Assembly: GCA_024655965.1 (NCBI GenBank) | Contig: JANLFL010000003.1 | Coordinates: 1-64,000 of the forward strand | Length of the DNA: 64,000 nucleotides | Source of the DNA: Caldisericota bacterium | Lineage (GTDB): Bacteria; Caldisericota; JANLFM01 | Reading direction: 5' to 3' | Part shown: one piece after another, positions 24,439 to 32,703 of the stretch | How positions within the stretch are numbered: position 1 is the first letter of the stretch | Layout of the letters: the number at the start of each line of letters is the position of its first letter | The notes under the pieces: generated by a model | What the model saw: the letters and a program-made list of their open reading frames with translations, nothing else | Told to the model about the DNA's origin: nothing | The model's database searches: none | Translations under genes and position numbers: made by a program

Positions 24439-25014
24439 ATCAGTAAGGACTTGCGAGTCAACGAAAAGATCAGGGCACGGGAAGTGCGCCTGATTGGCCC
24501 CGACGGAACTCAATTAGGGATTCTTTCCCTCAATGAGGCCCTAAGGAAAGCTCAGGAGATGCAGCTTGATCTTGTGGAGGTGTCCTCGGCTTCCCACCCG
24601 CCCGTTTGCCGCTTGATGAACTACGGGAAGTACAAATACGAGCAGGCGAAGAAAGCCAAGGATTCCCGCAAGAAGCAGAGCGGGGATGTTAAGGAAATAA
24701 AGATCACTCGTGCCCACATTGCAGAACATGACCTCCAGGTAAAGATGAAACATTTGGTTCGGTTTCTGGAGCACGGAGATAAAGCAAGGCTGATTGTCGA
24801 GTTCAGGGGGAGGGAACAACTTTATTTAAACAAAGGTTTCGAAATCCTGAATAAGCTCGCTGAAAGGCTAAGCCCAATCTCCAATGTGGAAAGGAAGCCG
24901 ACTTTAGAGGGTCGGAGAATCATAATGGTATTGTCACCCAAGAGGGTGATGAAGGGAGAACAAAGTGGCAAAGAGAAAGTCGAAAACTTGCAAAACAGCA
25001 GTCAAGAGGTTTAA
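24439..25014 (+). CDS. infC: Translation initiation factor IF-3
   Basis: The start is assigned to ATC 24439: GGGGGTGA precedes it by about 6 nt and the product then begins 'ISKDLRVNEKIRAREVRLIG', as IF-3 proteins commonly do; the first ordinary start would be TTG 24451. infC is known for ATT/ATC/ATA starts, which IF-3 itself discriminates against, giving autoregulation. About 191 residues. N-domain 'LRKAQEMQLDLVEVSSASHP', linker 'RKKQSGDVKEIKITRAHIAE', C-domain 'RGREQLYLNKGFEILNKLAE'. The 3' end overlaps rpmI by 50 nt, which is unusually long. Confidence 0.93.
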   Translation: MSKDLRVNEKIRAREVRLIGPDGTQLGILSLNEALRKAQEMQLDLVEVSSASHPPVCRLMNYGKYKYEQAKKAKDSRKKQSGDVKEIKITRAHIAEHDLQVKMKHLVRFLEHGDKARLIVEFRGREQLYLNKGFEILNKLAERLSPISNVERKPTLEGRRIIMVLSPKRVMKGEQSGKEKVENLQNSSQEV

Positions 25015-25165
25015 GGTAACCGGGGCCGGGAAGATCCTCCGTGGTCATATTGGACACGGACACCTTCTTTCCAAAAAGTCCAGCGCCCGGAAGCGTCGCC
25101 TGACCGTTTTGACTGAGATTTCCAAATCGGACTATCCAAGGATTAAAGGACTACTGCCGAAGTAA
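24965..25165 (+). CDS. rpmI: 50S ribosomal protein L35
   Basis: 66 residues from GTG 24965, behind GAAGGGA. It is a basic protein of the large subunit: 'KRKSKTCKTAVKRFKVTGAG' at the start and 'GHGHLLSKKSSARKRRLT' in the middle, both family hallmarks. It begins 50 nt inside infC in another frame, so its translation is probably coupled to infC. Confidence 0.95.
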   Translation: MAKRKSKTCKTAVKRFKVTGAGKILRGHIGHGHLLSKKSSARKRRLTVLTEISKSDYPRIKGLLPK

Positions 25166-25190
25166 ACGGCAAATAGGAAGGTGATTAAAA

Positions 25191-25556
25191 TTGAGTCGCG
25201 TTAAAGGCGGGCCCACGACAAGGCAGCGAAGGAAGAAAGTTTTAAAGAGAGCGGAAGGGTTCTGGGGTTCCACTCACGTTCGTTATCGGATCGCCAGGGA
25301 AGCAGTTATGAAAGCCCTTCAGCACGCTTATGTTGGAAGAAGGTTAAAGAAGCGGGATTTCCGGACTCTGTGGATCCAGAGAATCAACGCTGCTTGCAGG
25401 CAGGAAGGGTTGGCATACAACCAGTTCATTTTTGGGTTGAAGCAAGCAGGAGTGGTAATTGACAGGAAAGTCCTTGCGGACATCGCAGTGAACGATCCCA
25501 ATTCCTTCAGTCAACTTGTGGAAATTGCCAAAGGGGAATTAAACAAACAGGGATAA
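25191..25556 (+). CDS. rplT: 50S ribosomal protein L20
   Basis: 121 residues from TTG 25191 after GAAGGTGA. It binds 23S rRNA early in assembly, and in several bacteria binds its own mRNA leader. Signature parts are 'RVKGGPTTRQRRKKVLKRAE', 'GFWGSTHVRYRIAREAVMKA' and 'YVGRRLKKRDFRTLWIQRIN'. Third gene of infC-rpmI-rplT, with pheS starting 1 nt after its stop. Confidence 0.97.
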   Translation: MSRVKGGPTTRQRRKKVLKRAEGFWGSTHVRYRIAREAVMKALQHAYVGRRLKKRDFRTLWIQRINAACRQEGLAYNQFIFGLKQAGVVIDRKVLADIAVNDPNSFSQLVEIAKGELNKQG

Positions 25557-25557
25557 C

Positions 25558-26568
25558 TTGATAGACCCCGACCATCTCCGAAAGGAAATCCATGAAAAAG
25601 CAAGCTCGATCTCAACTCTTGAGGAGCTTTTTCAGTTAAAATCAGCGGTCCTTGGGAGGAAAGGGAAGCTCACACATTACTTGCGTTCACTTGGCCAGCT
25701 TCCCATAGAAGATAGGAAGAGACTTGGGTCCCAGTTGAACGCTTTAAAAGAGGAACTCGAATCCCTTTTTATCCAAAAGGAAAGGGAACTTGAAGAAAAG
25801 AAGATCAAGGAGAGCTTAACAAAAGAACGGGTTGATGTGACCCTTCCGGGGATCAAGTTCCACTTTGGAGGAAGGCATCCCCTGATTCAAGTTTGGGAAG
25901 AAATAGAGGATGCCTTCCTTTCCCTGGGCTTCGATATCTATGAAAGCCCCGAAGTTGAATGGGAAAGATACAATTTCGGGGCTTTAAATATTCCCCCGGA
26001 TCATCCCGCAAGGGATATGTGGGATACTTTCTATATTACCGAGAAGATGCTCCTCAGGACCCACACCTCACCTGGGCAGATAAGGTGCATGGAGGAGCAA
26101 AAACCTCCCATAAAGGCCATCATGCCCGGGTTATGCTACAGACACGAGGCTGTCGATGCCACGCACATGGATGTGTTCCTCCAGATTGAGGGTCTGGTGG
26201 TTGATCGGGATATTTCCTTCGCGGACCTAAAGGGAACTTTGGAATTGTTCGTTTCTTTAATTTTCGGCCCGGATAGGAAGACAATGTTCGTCCCCAGTTA
26301 TTTCCCCTTTACCGAACCCTCCGCTGAACTCCTGATCTTCTGGGAGGGAAGTAAAGGAAATTCCTCTCATGGTGGTGAATGGCTTGAGGTCCTCGGTTGC
26401 GGTCAGGTTCACCCTCAGGTGCTTCGAAATGTTGGCATTGACCCCCGGGTCTATTCCGGGTTCGCTTTCGGGCTTGGGGTGGAGCGGATTACCATGCTGA
26501 AGTATAACATCCCCGAAATTCGTCTTTTTATGGAAAATGACCTTCGCTTCCTGGAGCAATTCAAATGA
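25558..26568 (+). CDS. pheS: Phenylalanyl-tRNA synthetase alpha subunit
   Basis: 336 residues from TTG 25558; the ribosome-binding site is weak, so translation is probably coupled to rplT. It forms an alpha2-beta2 enzyme with PheT. The N-terminal coiled coil ('LKEELESLFIQKERELEEKK') binds tRNA. The class II core shows 'GGRHPLIQVWEEIEDAFLSL', motif 2 'CYRHEAVDATHMDVFLQIEG' (usually 'R-x-E'), 'YFPFTEPSAELLIFW' and motif 3 'GFAFGLGVERITMLKYNIPE'. The 3' end overlaps pheT by 4 nt (ATGA). Confidence 0.97.
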   Translation: MIDPDHLRKEIHEKASSISTLEELFQLKSAVLGRKGKLTHYLRSLGQLPIEDRKRLGSQLNALKEELESLFIQKERELEEKKIKESLTKERVDVTLPGIKFHFGGRHPLIQVWEEIEDAFLSLGFDIYESPEVEWERYNFGALNIPPDHPARDMWDTFYITEKMLLRTHTSPGQIRCMEEQKPPIKAIMPGLCYRHEAVDATHMDVFLQIEGLVVDRDISFADLKGTLELFVSLIFGPDRKTMFVPSYFPFTEPSAELLIFWEGSKGNSSHGGEWLEVLGCGQVHPQVLRNVGIDPRVYSGFAFGLGVERITMLKYNIPEIRLFMENDLRFLEQFK

Positions 26569-28958
26569 TCGTCCCCTATTCCTGGTTGCAGGATTTTTTT
26601 AAGGTCCTCCCCTCGGTGGAGGATCTGCAATCTCTTCTTTTAAAAGCGGGCCTGGAGGTTGAGGGGGTAACCGTAATTCACCCCTCTTTTAAGGGGGTAA
26701 TTACGGGAAGGATCCTTTCCTGGAATATCCATCCCAGTGATCCCAGGCTTCATCTTGCCCTTGTGGACATCGGACGCTCCGACCCCCTTTCCATAGTCTG
26801 CGGTGCAAAGAACCTTTTCCCGGGGGCAATAGTTCCCGTTGCCCTGCCCGGGGCAAAGCTGGGGGAGAGGGAAATTGGGATTAAAGAATTTCAGGGGGAA
26901 AAGTCAATGGGGATGCTTTGTTCCCGGGAGGAATTGGGGTTGGAACAGGAACTCCTACCCGAAGGAGAGGGCGGCATCGCCATCCTTCCTGAAGGCACTC
27001 CTCTGGGAGAAGACCTTGGGCTCCTGCTTGAGCTTCCAGACAAACTCCTTGAAGTCAAAGTCACCCCGAACCGTCCCGATTGGTATTCTATGCTGGGGCT
27101 GGCGAGGGAGATATCGGTCTTTACCGGAGAGCCCTTCAATTTTCTTGAATTTTCCGGGAATTTCTCCCCTGACCCTGCTTCGTCCTTCTTTGACCTGGAT
27201 ATCCTCGACCCCGACCTTTGCTACCTCTACCTTGCTTCTGTGATTTTTAATGTAAAAATTCAGGAATCCCCCCTGTGGCTGAAAAGCCGGCTGGTGAAGT
27301 GCGGAATCCGGCCCATTAACAACGTGGTTGACGCCACCAACTACGTAATGTTGCTGACCGGGCAGCCCCTTCATGCTTTTGACTACGAAAACATAGCCCA
27401 GAAAAAAATTGTTGTCCGAAGGGCAAGGCCCGGAGAGACCCTCACTACCCTCGACGGAAAAGAAAGGGCGCTTGAAGGGGAAATGCTCCTCATCGCAGAT
27501 CCGGAAAAGGCGATTGGCATCGCTGGGGTGATGGGTGGGGAAAACAGCGAAGTGAAGCAGGAAACCACCCGGGTGGTGCTTGAATCAGCCTATTTTGCCC
27601 CCTTCTCCATCAGGAGGACAGCAAAAAAGCTTGGCCTGCGCACCGAGGCCTCCCTCAGATTCGAACGGGGGACAAACCAGGAACAGGTCGAGCTGGGATC
27701 AAAACTTGCTACCCAGCTTATTTCCCAGCTCTCGGGTGGCCAAATCCTTAAAGGGGAGATCCGCAAGGGAGTAGTGGGAAAACCTCCCCCGGTCAGAATT
27801 TCCCCCGAAAGGGTTAACTTCTATCTGGAATCCCATTATTCGCGGGAAAAAATCATCGCCGATTTGAAAAGGTTATATTTCATAGTTAACGATTTAGGGG
27901 AAGAGCTGGAGGTTGAAAGCCCTCCTTTCAGGAACGATGTTAAAGAGGATGCGGATTTAATTGAGGATATAGCTCGCCTGAACGGCTACGAGAACATCCC
28001 CAGCTCCCTCCCTCGGGGGGAACCAAGAAAAGGGTTTCAGCCCTTATGGAGGGCGAGGTACAGGGAACTTCGGTGGAATTTCCTTAATTATGGCCTGCAA
28101 GAAGTCCTCACAGCCCCTCTCGTTTCCCCTTCCTTAAACCGTTTCCGCTTTCTTTTCCCCGAGGGGAACGAAGTGAAGATTTTGAACCCCATTTCTCAGG
28201 ACCGGTCTGTGCTAAGAGTAAGCCTGCTTCCCTCCCTGATTTCCACTTTTGCTTTAAATGAGAGGGTGGGGAAGGAGCCCTTCGGGTTTTTCGAACTGGG
28301 AAAGGTCTATCATTTCCGCGGGGAAAACGAGCTTCCCAATGAACTTCGGGTATTGGGTTTTTTGCTTTCTCAGAGGAAGTCTCGGTCATGGAGGGGAGAG
28401 GAACAGACCTTCGACTTTTTCTCTTTAAAAGGTTTGATCGAGGTTTCCTTCCGGGAGTTCCCCCTGGAGTTCCTTCCTGGAAGCTGTCCTTTCCTTCACC
28501 CGGGAAAACAGGCCGAGATTTTTTTAGGTGGGCAGAAAGTGGGAATCATTGGGGAACTTTCCCCCGAAGTCCTTTCCTTCTGGGACTTGAAGTCCCCCGC
28601 CTGCGGTGGAGAGATTCTCTTCGACTCTTTCTTGAAAAAGCCGCAGACTCCTTCCTTCAAACCATTCCCCAGGTACCCTTCCGTCAGGAGGGACATTGCG
28701 GTGGTCCTCGACGATGGCGTTCCTTATCTTCTTGTGGAGGGGATTATAAGGGAGGCCGGTGGTGAGTTCCTGGAGGCAGTGGAATTTTTCGATTTCTACC
28801 AGGGACCCAACATTCCTCCCGGGAAAAAGAGCCTCGCTTTCTCCCTCATCTTCCGCCACCCCCAGAGGACCCTTCTGGATTCGGAAGTCAACCAATTCAT
28901 GGAAAAGGTAGAAGGAGAACTTTCTTCCAAGCTGGAAGCGGAGTTGAGAAAGGGTTGA
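26565..28958 (+). CDS. pheT: Phenylalanyl-tRNA synthetase beta subunit
   Basis: 797 residues, full length. N-terminal B1 and tRNA-binding domain ('VITGRILSWNIHPSDPRLHL'), 'VKVTPNRPDWYSMLGLAREI' (B3/B4 lead-in), the editing region 'GIRPINNVVDATNYVMLLTG' and 'GIAGVMGGENSEV', a B5 domain, a catalytic-like core, and the C-terminal ferredoxin-like anticodon-binding domain beginning 'KPFPRYPSVRRDIAVVLDDG'. It pairs with PheS from the adjacent gene, and its last 4 nt overlap the mpg start (TTGA), extending the translational chain. Confidence 0.97.
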   Translation: MIVPYSWLQDFFKVLPSVEDLQSLLLKAGLEVEGVTVIHPSFKGVITGRILSWNIHPSDPRLHLALVDIGRSDPLSIVCGAKNLFPGAIVPVALPGAKLGEREIGIKEFQGEKSMGMLCSREELGLEQELLPEGEGGIAILPEGTPLGEDLGLLLELPDKLLEVKVTPNRPDWYSMLGLAREISVFTGEPFNFLEFSGNFSPDPASSFFDLDILDPDLCYLYLASVIFNVKIQESPLWLKSRLVKCGIRPINNVVDATNYVMLLTGQPLHAFDYENIAQKKIVVRRARPGETLTTLDGKERALEGEMLLIADPEKAIGIAGVMGGENSEVKQETTRVVLESAYFAPFSIRRTAKKLGLRTEASLRFERGTNQEQVELGSKLATQLISQLSGGQILKGEIRKGVVGKPPPVRISPERVNFYLESHYSREKIIADLKRLYFIVNDLGEELEVESPPFRNDVKEDADLIEDIARLNGYENIPSSLPRGEPRKGFQPLWRARYRELRWNFLNYGLQEVLTAPLVSPSLNRFRFLFPEGNEVKILNPISQDRSVLRVSLLPSLISTFALNERVGKEPFGFFELGKVYHFRGENELPNELRVLGFLLSQRKSRSWRGEEQTFDFFSLKGLIEVSFREFPLEFLPGSCPFLHPGKQAEIFLGGQKVGIIGELSPEVLSFWDLKSPACGGEILFDSFLKKPQTPSFKPFPRYPSVRRDIAVVLDDGVPYLLVEGIIREAGGEFLEAVEFFDFYQGPNIPPGKKSLAFSLIFRHPQRTLLDSEVNQFMEKVEGELSSKLEAELRKG

Positions 28959-29542
28959 GCCCCAGGAATCCCCTTCCTCGTTCTTTTTACCTTCAAGACA
29001 CTTTAAAGGTAGCCCGCGATTTAATTGGGAAACTCCTTGTCCGAAGGGAGGGGAACGATTTTCTTTCCGGTTTCATTGTTGAAACCGAGGCCTACCTTGG
29101 GCCTGAGGATAAAGCCTCCCACGCCTCAAAAGGTTTTACCAGGAGGACTGCCCCCATGTTCGGACCCCCTGGCCATGCATATATTTATCTCATTTATGGA
29201 ATGTATTATTGTTTTAATGTGGTGACAGAAAGAGAGGGATTTCCAGCGGCAGTCTTGATCAGGGCTCTGGAACCTTGCGAGGGTATAGACCTGATGCAGA
29301 AGAAAAGAGGGGTGAAGTCCCCGAAGGAAATCGCCAACGGTCCCGGGAAATTGACTAGAGCCTTGGGAATTAACGGCATGTTGAATGGCTGTGACCTGAC
29401 TTCAGGCGAAGTCTGGATCGAAGAGGGAAGGATTCCCGGAAGGATATGTCAAGGTCCCCGGATCGGGGTGCATTACGCAGGCGAATGGAAGGATAAGCCC
29501 TGGCGCTTCTATGAATCGGGAAGTGAATTCCTCTCGAGGTGA
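28955..29542 (+). CDS. mpg: 3-methyladenine DNA glycosylase (AAG/MPG type)
   Basis: 195 residues from TTG 28955 within the pheT stop. It removes alkylated and deaminated purines. Family features: 'DLIGKLLVRR', 'IVETEAYLGPEDKASHASKG' (with the catalytic Glu in 'ETEAY'), 'APMFGPPGHAYIYLIYGMYY' (the intercalating Tyr loop), 'CFNVVTE', 'AVLIRALEP' and 'NGPGKLTRALGI'. It is the only DNA-repair gene in this translation-linked stretch apart from mutS2, which follows 4 nt later. Confidence 0.95.
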   Translation: MSPRNPLPRSFYLQDTLKVARDLIGKLLVRREGNDFLSGFIVETEAYLGPEDKASHASKGFTRRTAPMFGPPGHAYIYLIYGMYYCFNVVTEREGFPAAVLIRALEPCEGIDLMQKKRGVKSPKEIANGPGKLTRALGINGMLNGCDLTSGEVWIEEGRIPGRICQGPRIGVHYAGEWKDKPWRFYESGSEFLSR

Positions 29543-29546
29543 GGAA

Positions 29547-31898
29547 ATGGATGCTCACGCTTTAAGGGTCCTGGATTTCTACGCCATTGTGGAGATGCTG
29601 GTCAACCAGACTCAAACGGTATACGGAGGGGAAATTGCTGAAAAAATCAAACCCCTTTTGGATCTTGATGAAATTCGAAAAGCCCAGGAGGAAACTTCGG
29701 AGGCCGTCGAGTGGCTTGGAAGATACGGTGAGATTCCCTGGGGTTCCGGGGGTGACATCCGTCCCATATTGAACCGGGCCAAAATCGGGGGGGTCCTTTC
29801 CCCCGAGGAGCTTTTCCAAGTAAAGGAATTTCTGGGAACCCTGCGTCAAATCAGAAGCAAAGTCTTAGAGTCGAGGTCCTTTCCTCTCATTACTTCCATT
29901 GTCAAGGAGTTTCACCTTCTCCCAGCCCTGGAGAAGGAGATTGAAAAATCGGTCTCCCCGGCCGGGGAGATTCTTGATTCCGCTTCCTTTGAGCTTCTTC
30001 GCTTGAGGAAACAGGCTCGATTGATCGAGGGCCGGCTGAGGGAAAAACTTCAGAGTCTGATCGATTCCCCCACGGTGAAGAAGTTCCTTCAGGAACCGAT
30101 TATCACAATCAGGGACGACCGTTTCGTGGTTCCCGTCAAGGCGGAATTTAAGTCTCAATTCCCTGGCGTGGTTCACGATCGCTCCTCTTCTGGCCAGACC
30201 GTTTTCCTTGAGCCCATCGATACCGTGAACATCAATAACGAACTCAGAGAAGCCCAGATGAAGATCAGGGACGAGGAAGACAGGATTCTGACTGATTTGT
30301 CCAGGAAGGTTGGAGAGCAGGCCGGGGAGCTTCAAAGGTCCCTCCAGGCTCTTGCCCGGCTGGATTTCATATTCGCCAAGGCCAGGCTCTCCGATTTAAT
30401 GAAGGGGAACATGCCAAGGGTTGAGGAGGGGGCTTATCTGGACCTGGTGGGAGCGAGGCACCCCCTGTTAAAAGGGGAAGTCGTCCCGATTGACATTCAA
30501 ATTGGAAAGGGATTTCACACCCTGGTGATCACCGGCCCAAATACTGGAGGGAAAACGGTCAGCTTGAAAACCGCGGGACTTTTAGTGCTCATGGCCCAAG
30601 CAGGATTGCACCTTCCAGCTTCCTCAAATTCTTCCATCGGAATTTTTAAAAATGTGTTTGCCGATATCGGGGATGAGCAATCAATTCAGCAATCACTTTC
30701 CACCTTCAGCGCTCACATGGCCCAGATTGTGAGGATCCTCAGGGAGGCGGACCCCCAGTCCCTGGTTTTACTGGACGAGCTTGGCTCGGGCACCGACCCC
30801 CGGGAAGGGGCCGCCCTTGGAGCTTCAATTCTTGAATTCCTTCACGAGAAACGGATTCCTACCATTGCCTCCACCCATCACACGGAACTCGTGGCCTTTG
30901 CCTACCTCCACCGGGATGCCCGGAATGCTTCCATGGAATTTGATCAAAAGACCCTCGCCCCCACTTACCGGATGCGGCTGGGGATACCTGGAGCGAGCCA
31001 CGCTTTCCAGATTGCCAAAAAACTCGGGCTTCTCCCCGAAGTCCTTGCGGATGCCCAGAAACATTTAACCCTGGAAAGGGAAAAACTGGACCTTTTGATT
31101 TCCAAGCTTGAGGAGGAAAGGCAGAAGGTCGAATCGGATAAGGCGGAAGCCGAAAAGCTCAAAGAGGAAGCCCTGAAATTCAGGGAAGAGTTCCAGAAGC
31201 AGACGGAGGAGATTAAGAAAAAGAAAAAACAAATCCTTCGAAGCGCCTACGAGGAAGCCCAAAAAGTGGTAAACGAGACGAAATCGCAGATGGAGGAGCT
31301 CCTTGAAAAGCTGAGGCAGGAGCCGAAAGTTTCGGCTCGCACCGAGGCGATTAGAAAAGAGGTGGAAGAGGCGAAAACCCAGGTTGACGAGAGAATGCTG
31401 ATCACTGAAAGAAGGGGCCTGCCTGTTTCTTTGAGGGATTTGCACGCTGGTGATTTAGTCTGGATTCCCCGCTTTAAGGCTCAGGGATTAATTGTGGAAA
31501 TCGATGAAGAGAAGGGGAAAGCCCGCGTTCAGGTGGGCTCCATGAGGGCGACGGTTGAGCAAAAAGAGATCGAACGCATGGACACCGCCGAGTTAAAGGA
31601 TGCCTTAAGGGAAAAAGAGATTCCCGAAAGGCCTTCGATTAATTTTAAGAAGGATGTCTCGTGGAAAATCGATCTTCACGGCGCAAGGGTGGACGATGCC
31701 CTTCAGGCCCTCGATAAATATATTGATGACGCTGTGATGGCCAATTTTCCATTCGTCTATATTCTCCACGGAAGGGGGACAGGAGCTCTTCGCACCGCAA
31801 TTCACAATTTCCTGCGGAATCACCCCTCGGTCCTGCGGTTCAGAATGGGGGAAGCAACCGAGGGAGGGCCAGGTGTAACCATAGTTTATCTGAAGTAA
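29547..31898 (+). CDS. mutS2: MutS2 family ATPase with Smr nuclease domain
   Basis: 783 residues from ATG 29547, with GAGGTGAGG directly before it. MutS2 proteins act on branched DNA and, in B. subtilis, split collided ribosomes. The core and lever helices come first; the ATPase has Walker A 'GPNTGGKTVSLKT' (about residue 328), 'QQSLSTFSAHMAQI', Walker B 'LVLLDELGSGTDPREGA' and 'STHHTELVAFAY'. A long coiled coil follows ('LEEERQKVESDKAEAEKLKE'), then a KOW-like segment and the C-terminal Smr domain 'KIDLHGARVDDALQALDKYI' with 'ILHGRGTGALRTAI'. All motifs are intact. Confidence 0.97.
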   Translation: MDAHALRVLDFYAIVEMLVNQTQTVYGGEIAEKIKPLLDLDEIRKAQEETSEAVEWLGRYGEIPWGSGGDIRPILNRAKIGGVLSPEELFQVKEFLGTLRQIRSKVLESRSFPLITSIVKEFHLLPALEKEIEKSVSPAGEILDSASFELLRLRKQARLIEGRLREKLQSLIDSPTVKKFLQEPIITIRDDRFVVPVKAEFKSQFPGVVHDRSSSGQTVFLEPIDTVNINNELREAQMKIRDEEDRILTDLSRKVGEQAGELQRSLQALARLDFIFAKARLSDLMKGNMPRVEEGAYLDLVGARHPLLKGEVVPIDIQIGKGFHTLVITGPNTGGKTVSLKTAGLLVLMAQAGLHLPASSNSSIGIFKNVFADIGDEQSIQQSLSTFSAHMAQIVRILREADPQSLVLLDELGSGTDPREGAALGASILEFLHEKRIPTIASTHHTELVAFAYLHRDARNASMEFDQKTLAPTYRMRLGIPGASHAFQIAKKLGLLPEVLADAQKHLTLEREKLDLLISKLEEERQKVESDKAEAEKLKEEALKFREEFQKQTEEIKKKKKQILRSAYEEAQKVVNETKSQMEELLEKLRQEPKVSARTEAIRKEVEEAKTQVDERMLITERRGLPVSLRDLHAGDLVWIPRFKAQGLIVEIDEEKGKARVQVGSMRATVEQKEIERMDTAELKDALREKEIPERPSINFKKDVSWKIDLHGARVDDALQALDKYIDDAVMANFPFVYILHGRGTGALRTAIHNFLRNHPSVLRFRMGEATEGGPGVTIVYLK

Positions 31899-31987
31899 TT
31901 CCTTCCTTTCATCCTCCGCGATCGGCTGAAAGACAGTTTCCGAAAAAGGACCGAAATTCCCCGGATTAAAAACCAGGTTTTGGACCC

Positions 31988-32030
31988 TTGACAGGCAATT
32001 TATTTCCCTTTAATATACCGACCAGTCGGT
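31988..32030 (+). promoter_or_regulatory. Promoter and operator of the TetR-type regulator operon
   Basis: TTGACA (31988-31993) and TAATAT (32011-32016) are 17 nt apart. The palindrome ACCGAC-CA-GTCGGT (32017-32030) abuts the -10 box. The position and symmetry are what a TetR-type autorepressor would use. Transcription would begin about 20 nt before the ATG, leaving almost no leader. Confidence 0.75.
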
Positions 32031-32043
32031 TTGTAAATCAAAA

Positions 32044-32682
32044 ATGAGGAATTCTGAAGGAGAGAAAAAACAGAACAAGAACTTGAAGGTCCAGAAGGGG
32101 GAGGAGACCCGGGCTTTGCTTCTGAACGTCTCCCAGAACCTCTTTTCGCGAAAGGGGTATGAAGAGGTCTCGGTTGAAGAGATCTGTCGCCAGGCTGGGG
32201 TGAGCAAGGGGGGGTTTTATCATCACTTCTCCTCAAAAGAAGAACTTTTCCTCGAGCTCCTTGACCGATGGCTTTCAAAGCTGGATGAGGAACTTTTAAA
32301 TATTGAATCTCAGGCAAAGACTGTAGAGGAAGCCATCTCCCTGATGACCGATTTTGCCGGGTATGTGATGGAACAGGCGGAAGGGAGTTACGGCATCCTT
32401 TTCGAATTCTGGAATAAGGCTCGAAACGACGAGAAAATCTGGAAGGGCGCAGTTTCATATTTCGACCGTTACCGGAAATTTTTCCGGGGAATTTTAGAGA
32501 AGGGCATTCAGAAAGGGGAGTTTCCCCCCTTTGATCTGGACCTTTTCTCCCAGATGATGGTCTCCTTGGCCGTGGGGGTTTTCCTTGAATCGGCTTTAAA
32601 CCCGTCGGAAAGAAACTGGAAGTCCTCTCTTAAGGAAATGATTGCAATTATTTTAAGCCATTTTAAAAAAGAGCGGACTTAA
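32044..32682 (+). CDS. TetR-family transcriptional repressor
   Basis: 212 residues. The DNA-binding part is typical: 'TRALLLNVSQNLFSRKGYEE' then 'VSVEEICRQAGVSKGGFYHH' and 'FSSKEELFLELLDRW'. The C-terminal ligand domain is the usual variable all-helical fold and looks closest to repressors of the AcrR/fatty-acid or multidrug type by general appearance only. The ATG at 32044 has no ribosome-binding site and lies about 20 nt from the predicted transcription start, so initiation may be on a near-leaderless mRNA. It precedes the epimerase/SDR fusion gene by 21 nt and probably represses both from the palindrome at 32017-32030. Confidence 0.92.
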   Translation: MRNSEGEKKQNKNLKVQKGEETRALLLNVSQNLFSRKGYEEVSVEEICRQAGVSKGGFYHHFSSKEELFLELLDRWLSKLDEELLNIESQAKTVEEAISLMTDFAGYVMEQAEGSYGILFEFWNKARNDEKIWKGAVSYFDRYRKFFRGILEKGIQKGEFPPFDLDLFSQMMVSLAVGVFLESALNPSERNWKSSLKEMIAIILSHFKKERT

Positions 32683-32703
32683 AAACCAAGGAGGTTGAAC
32701 AAT

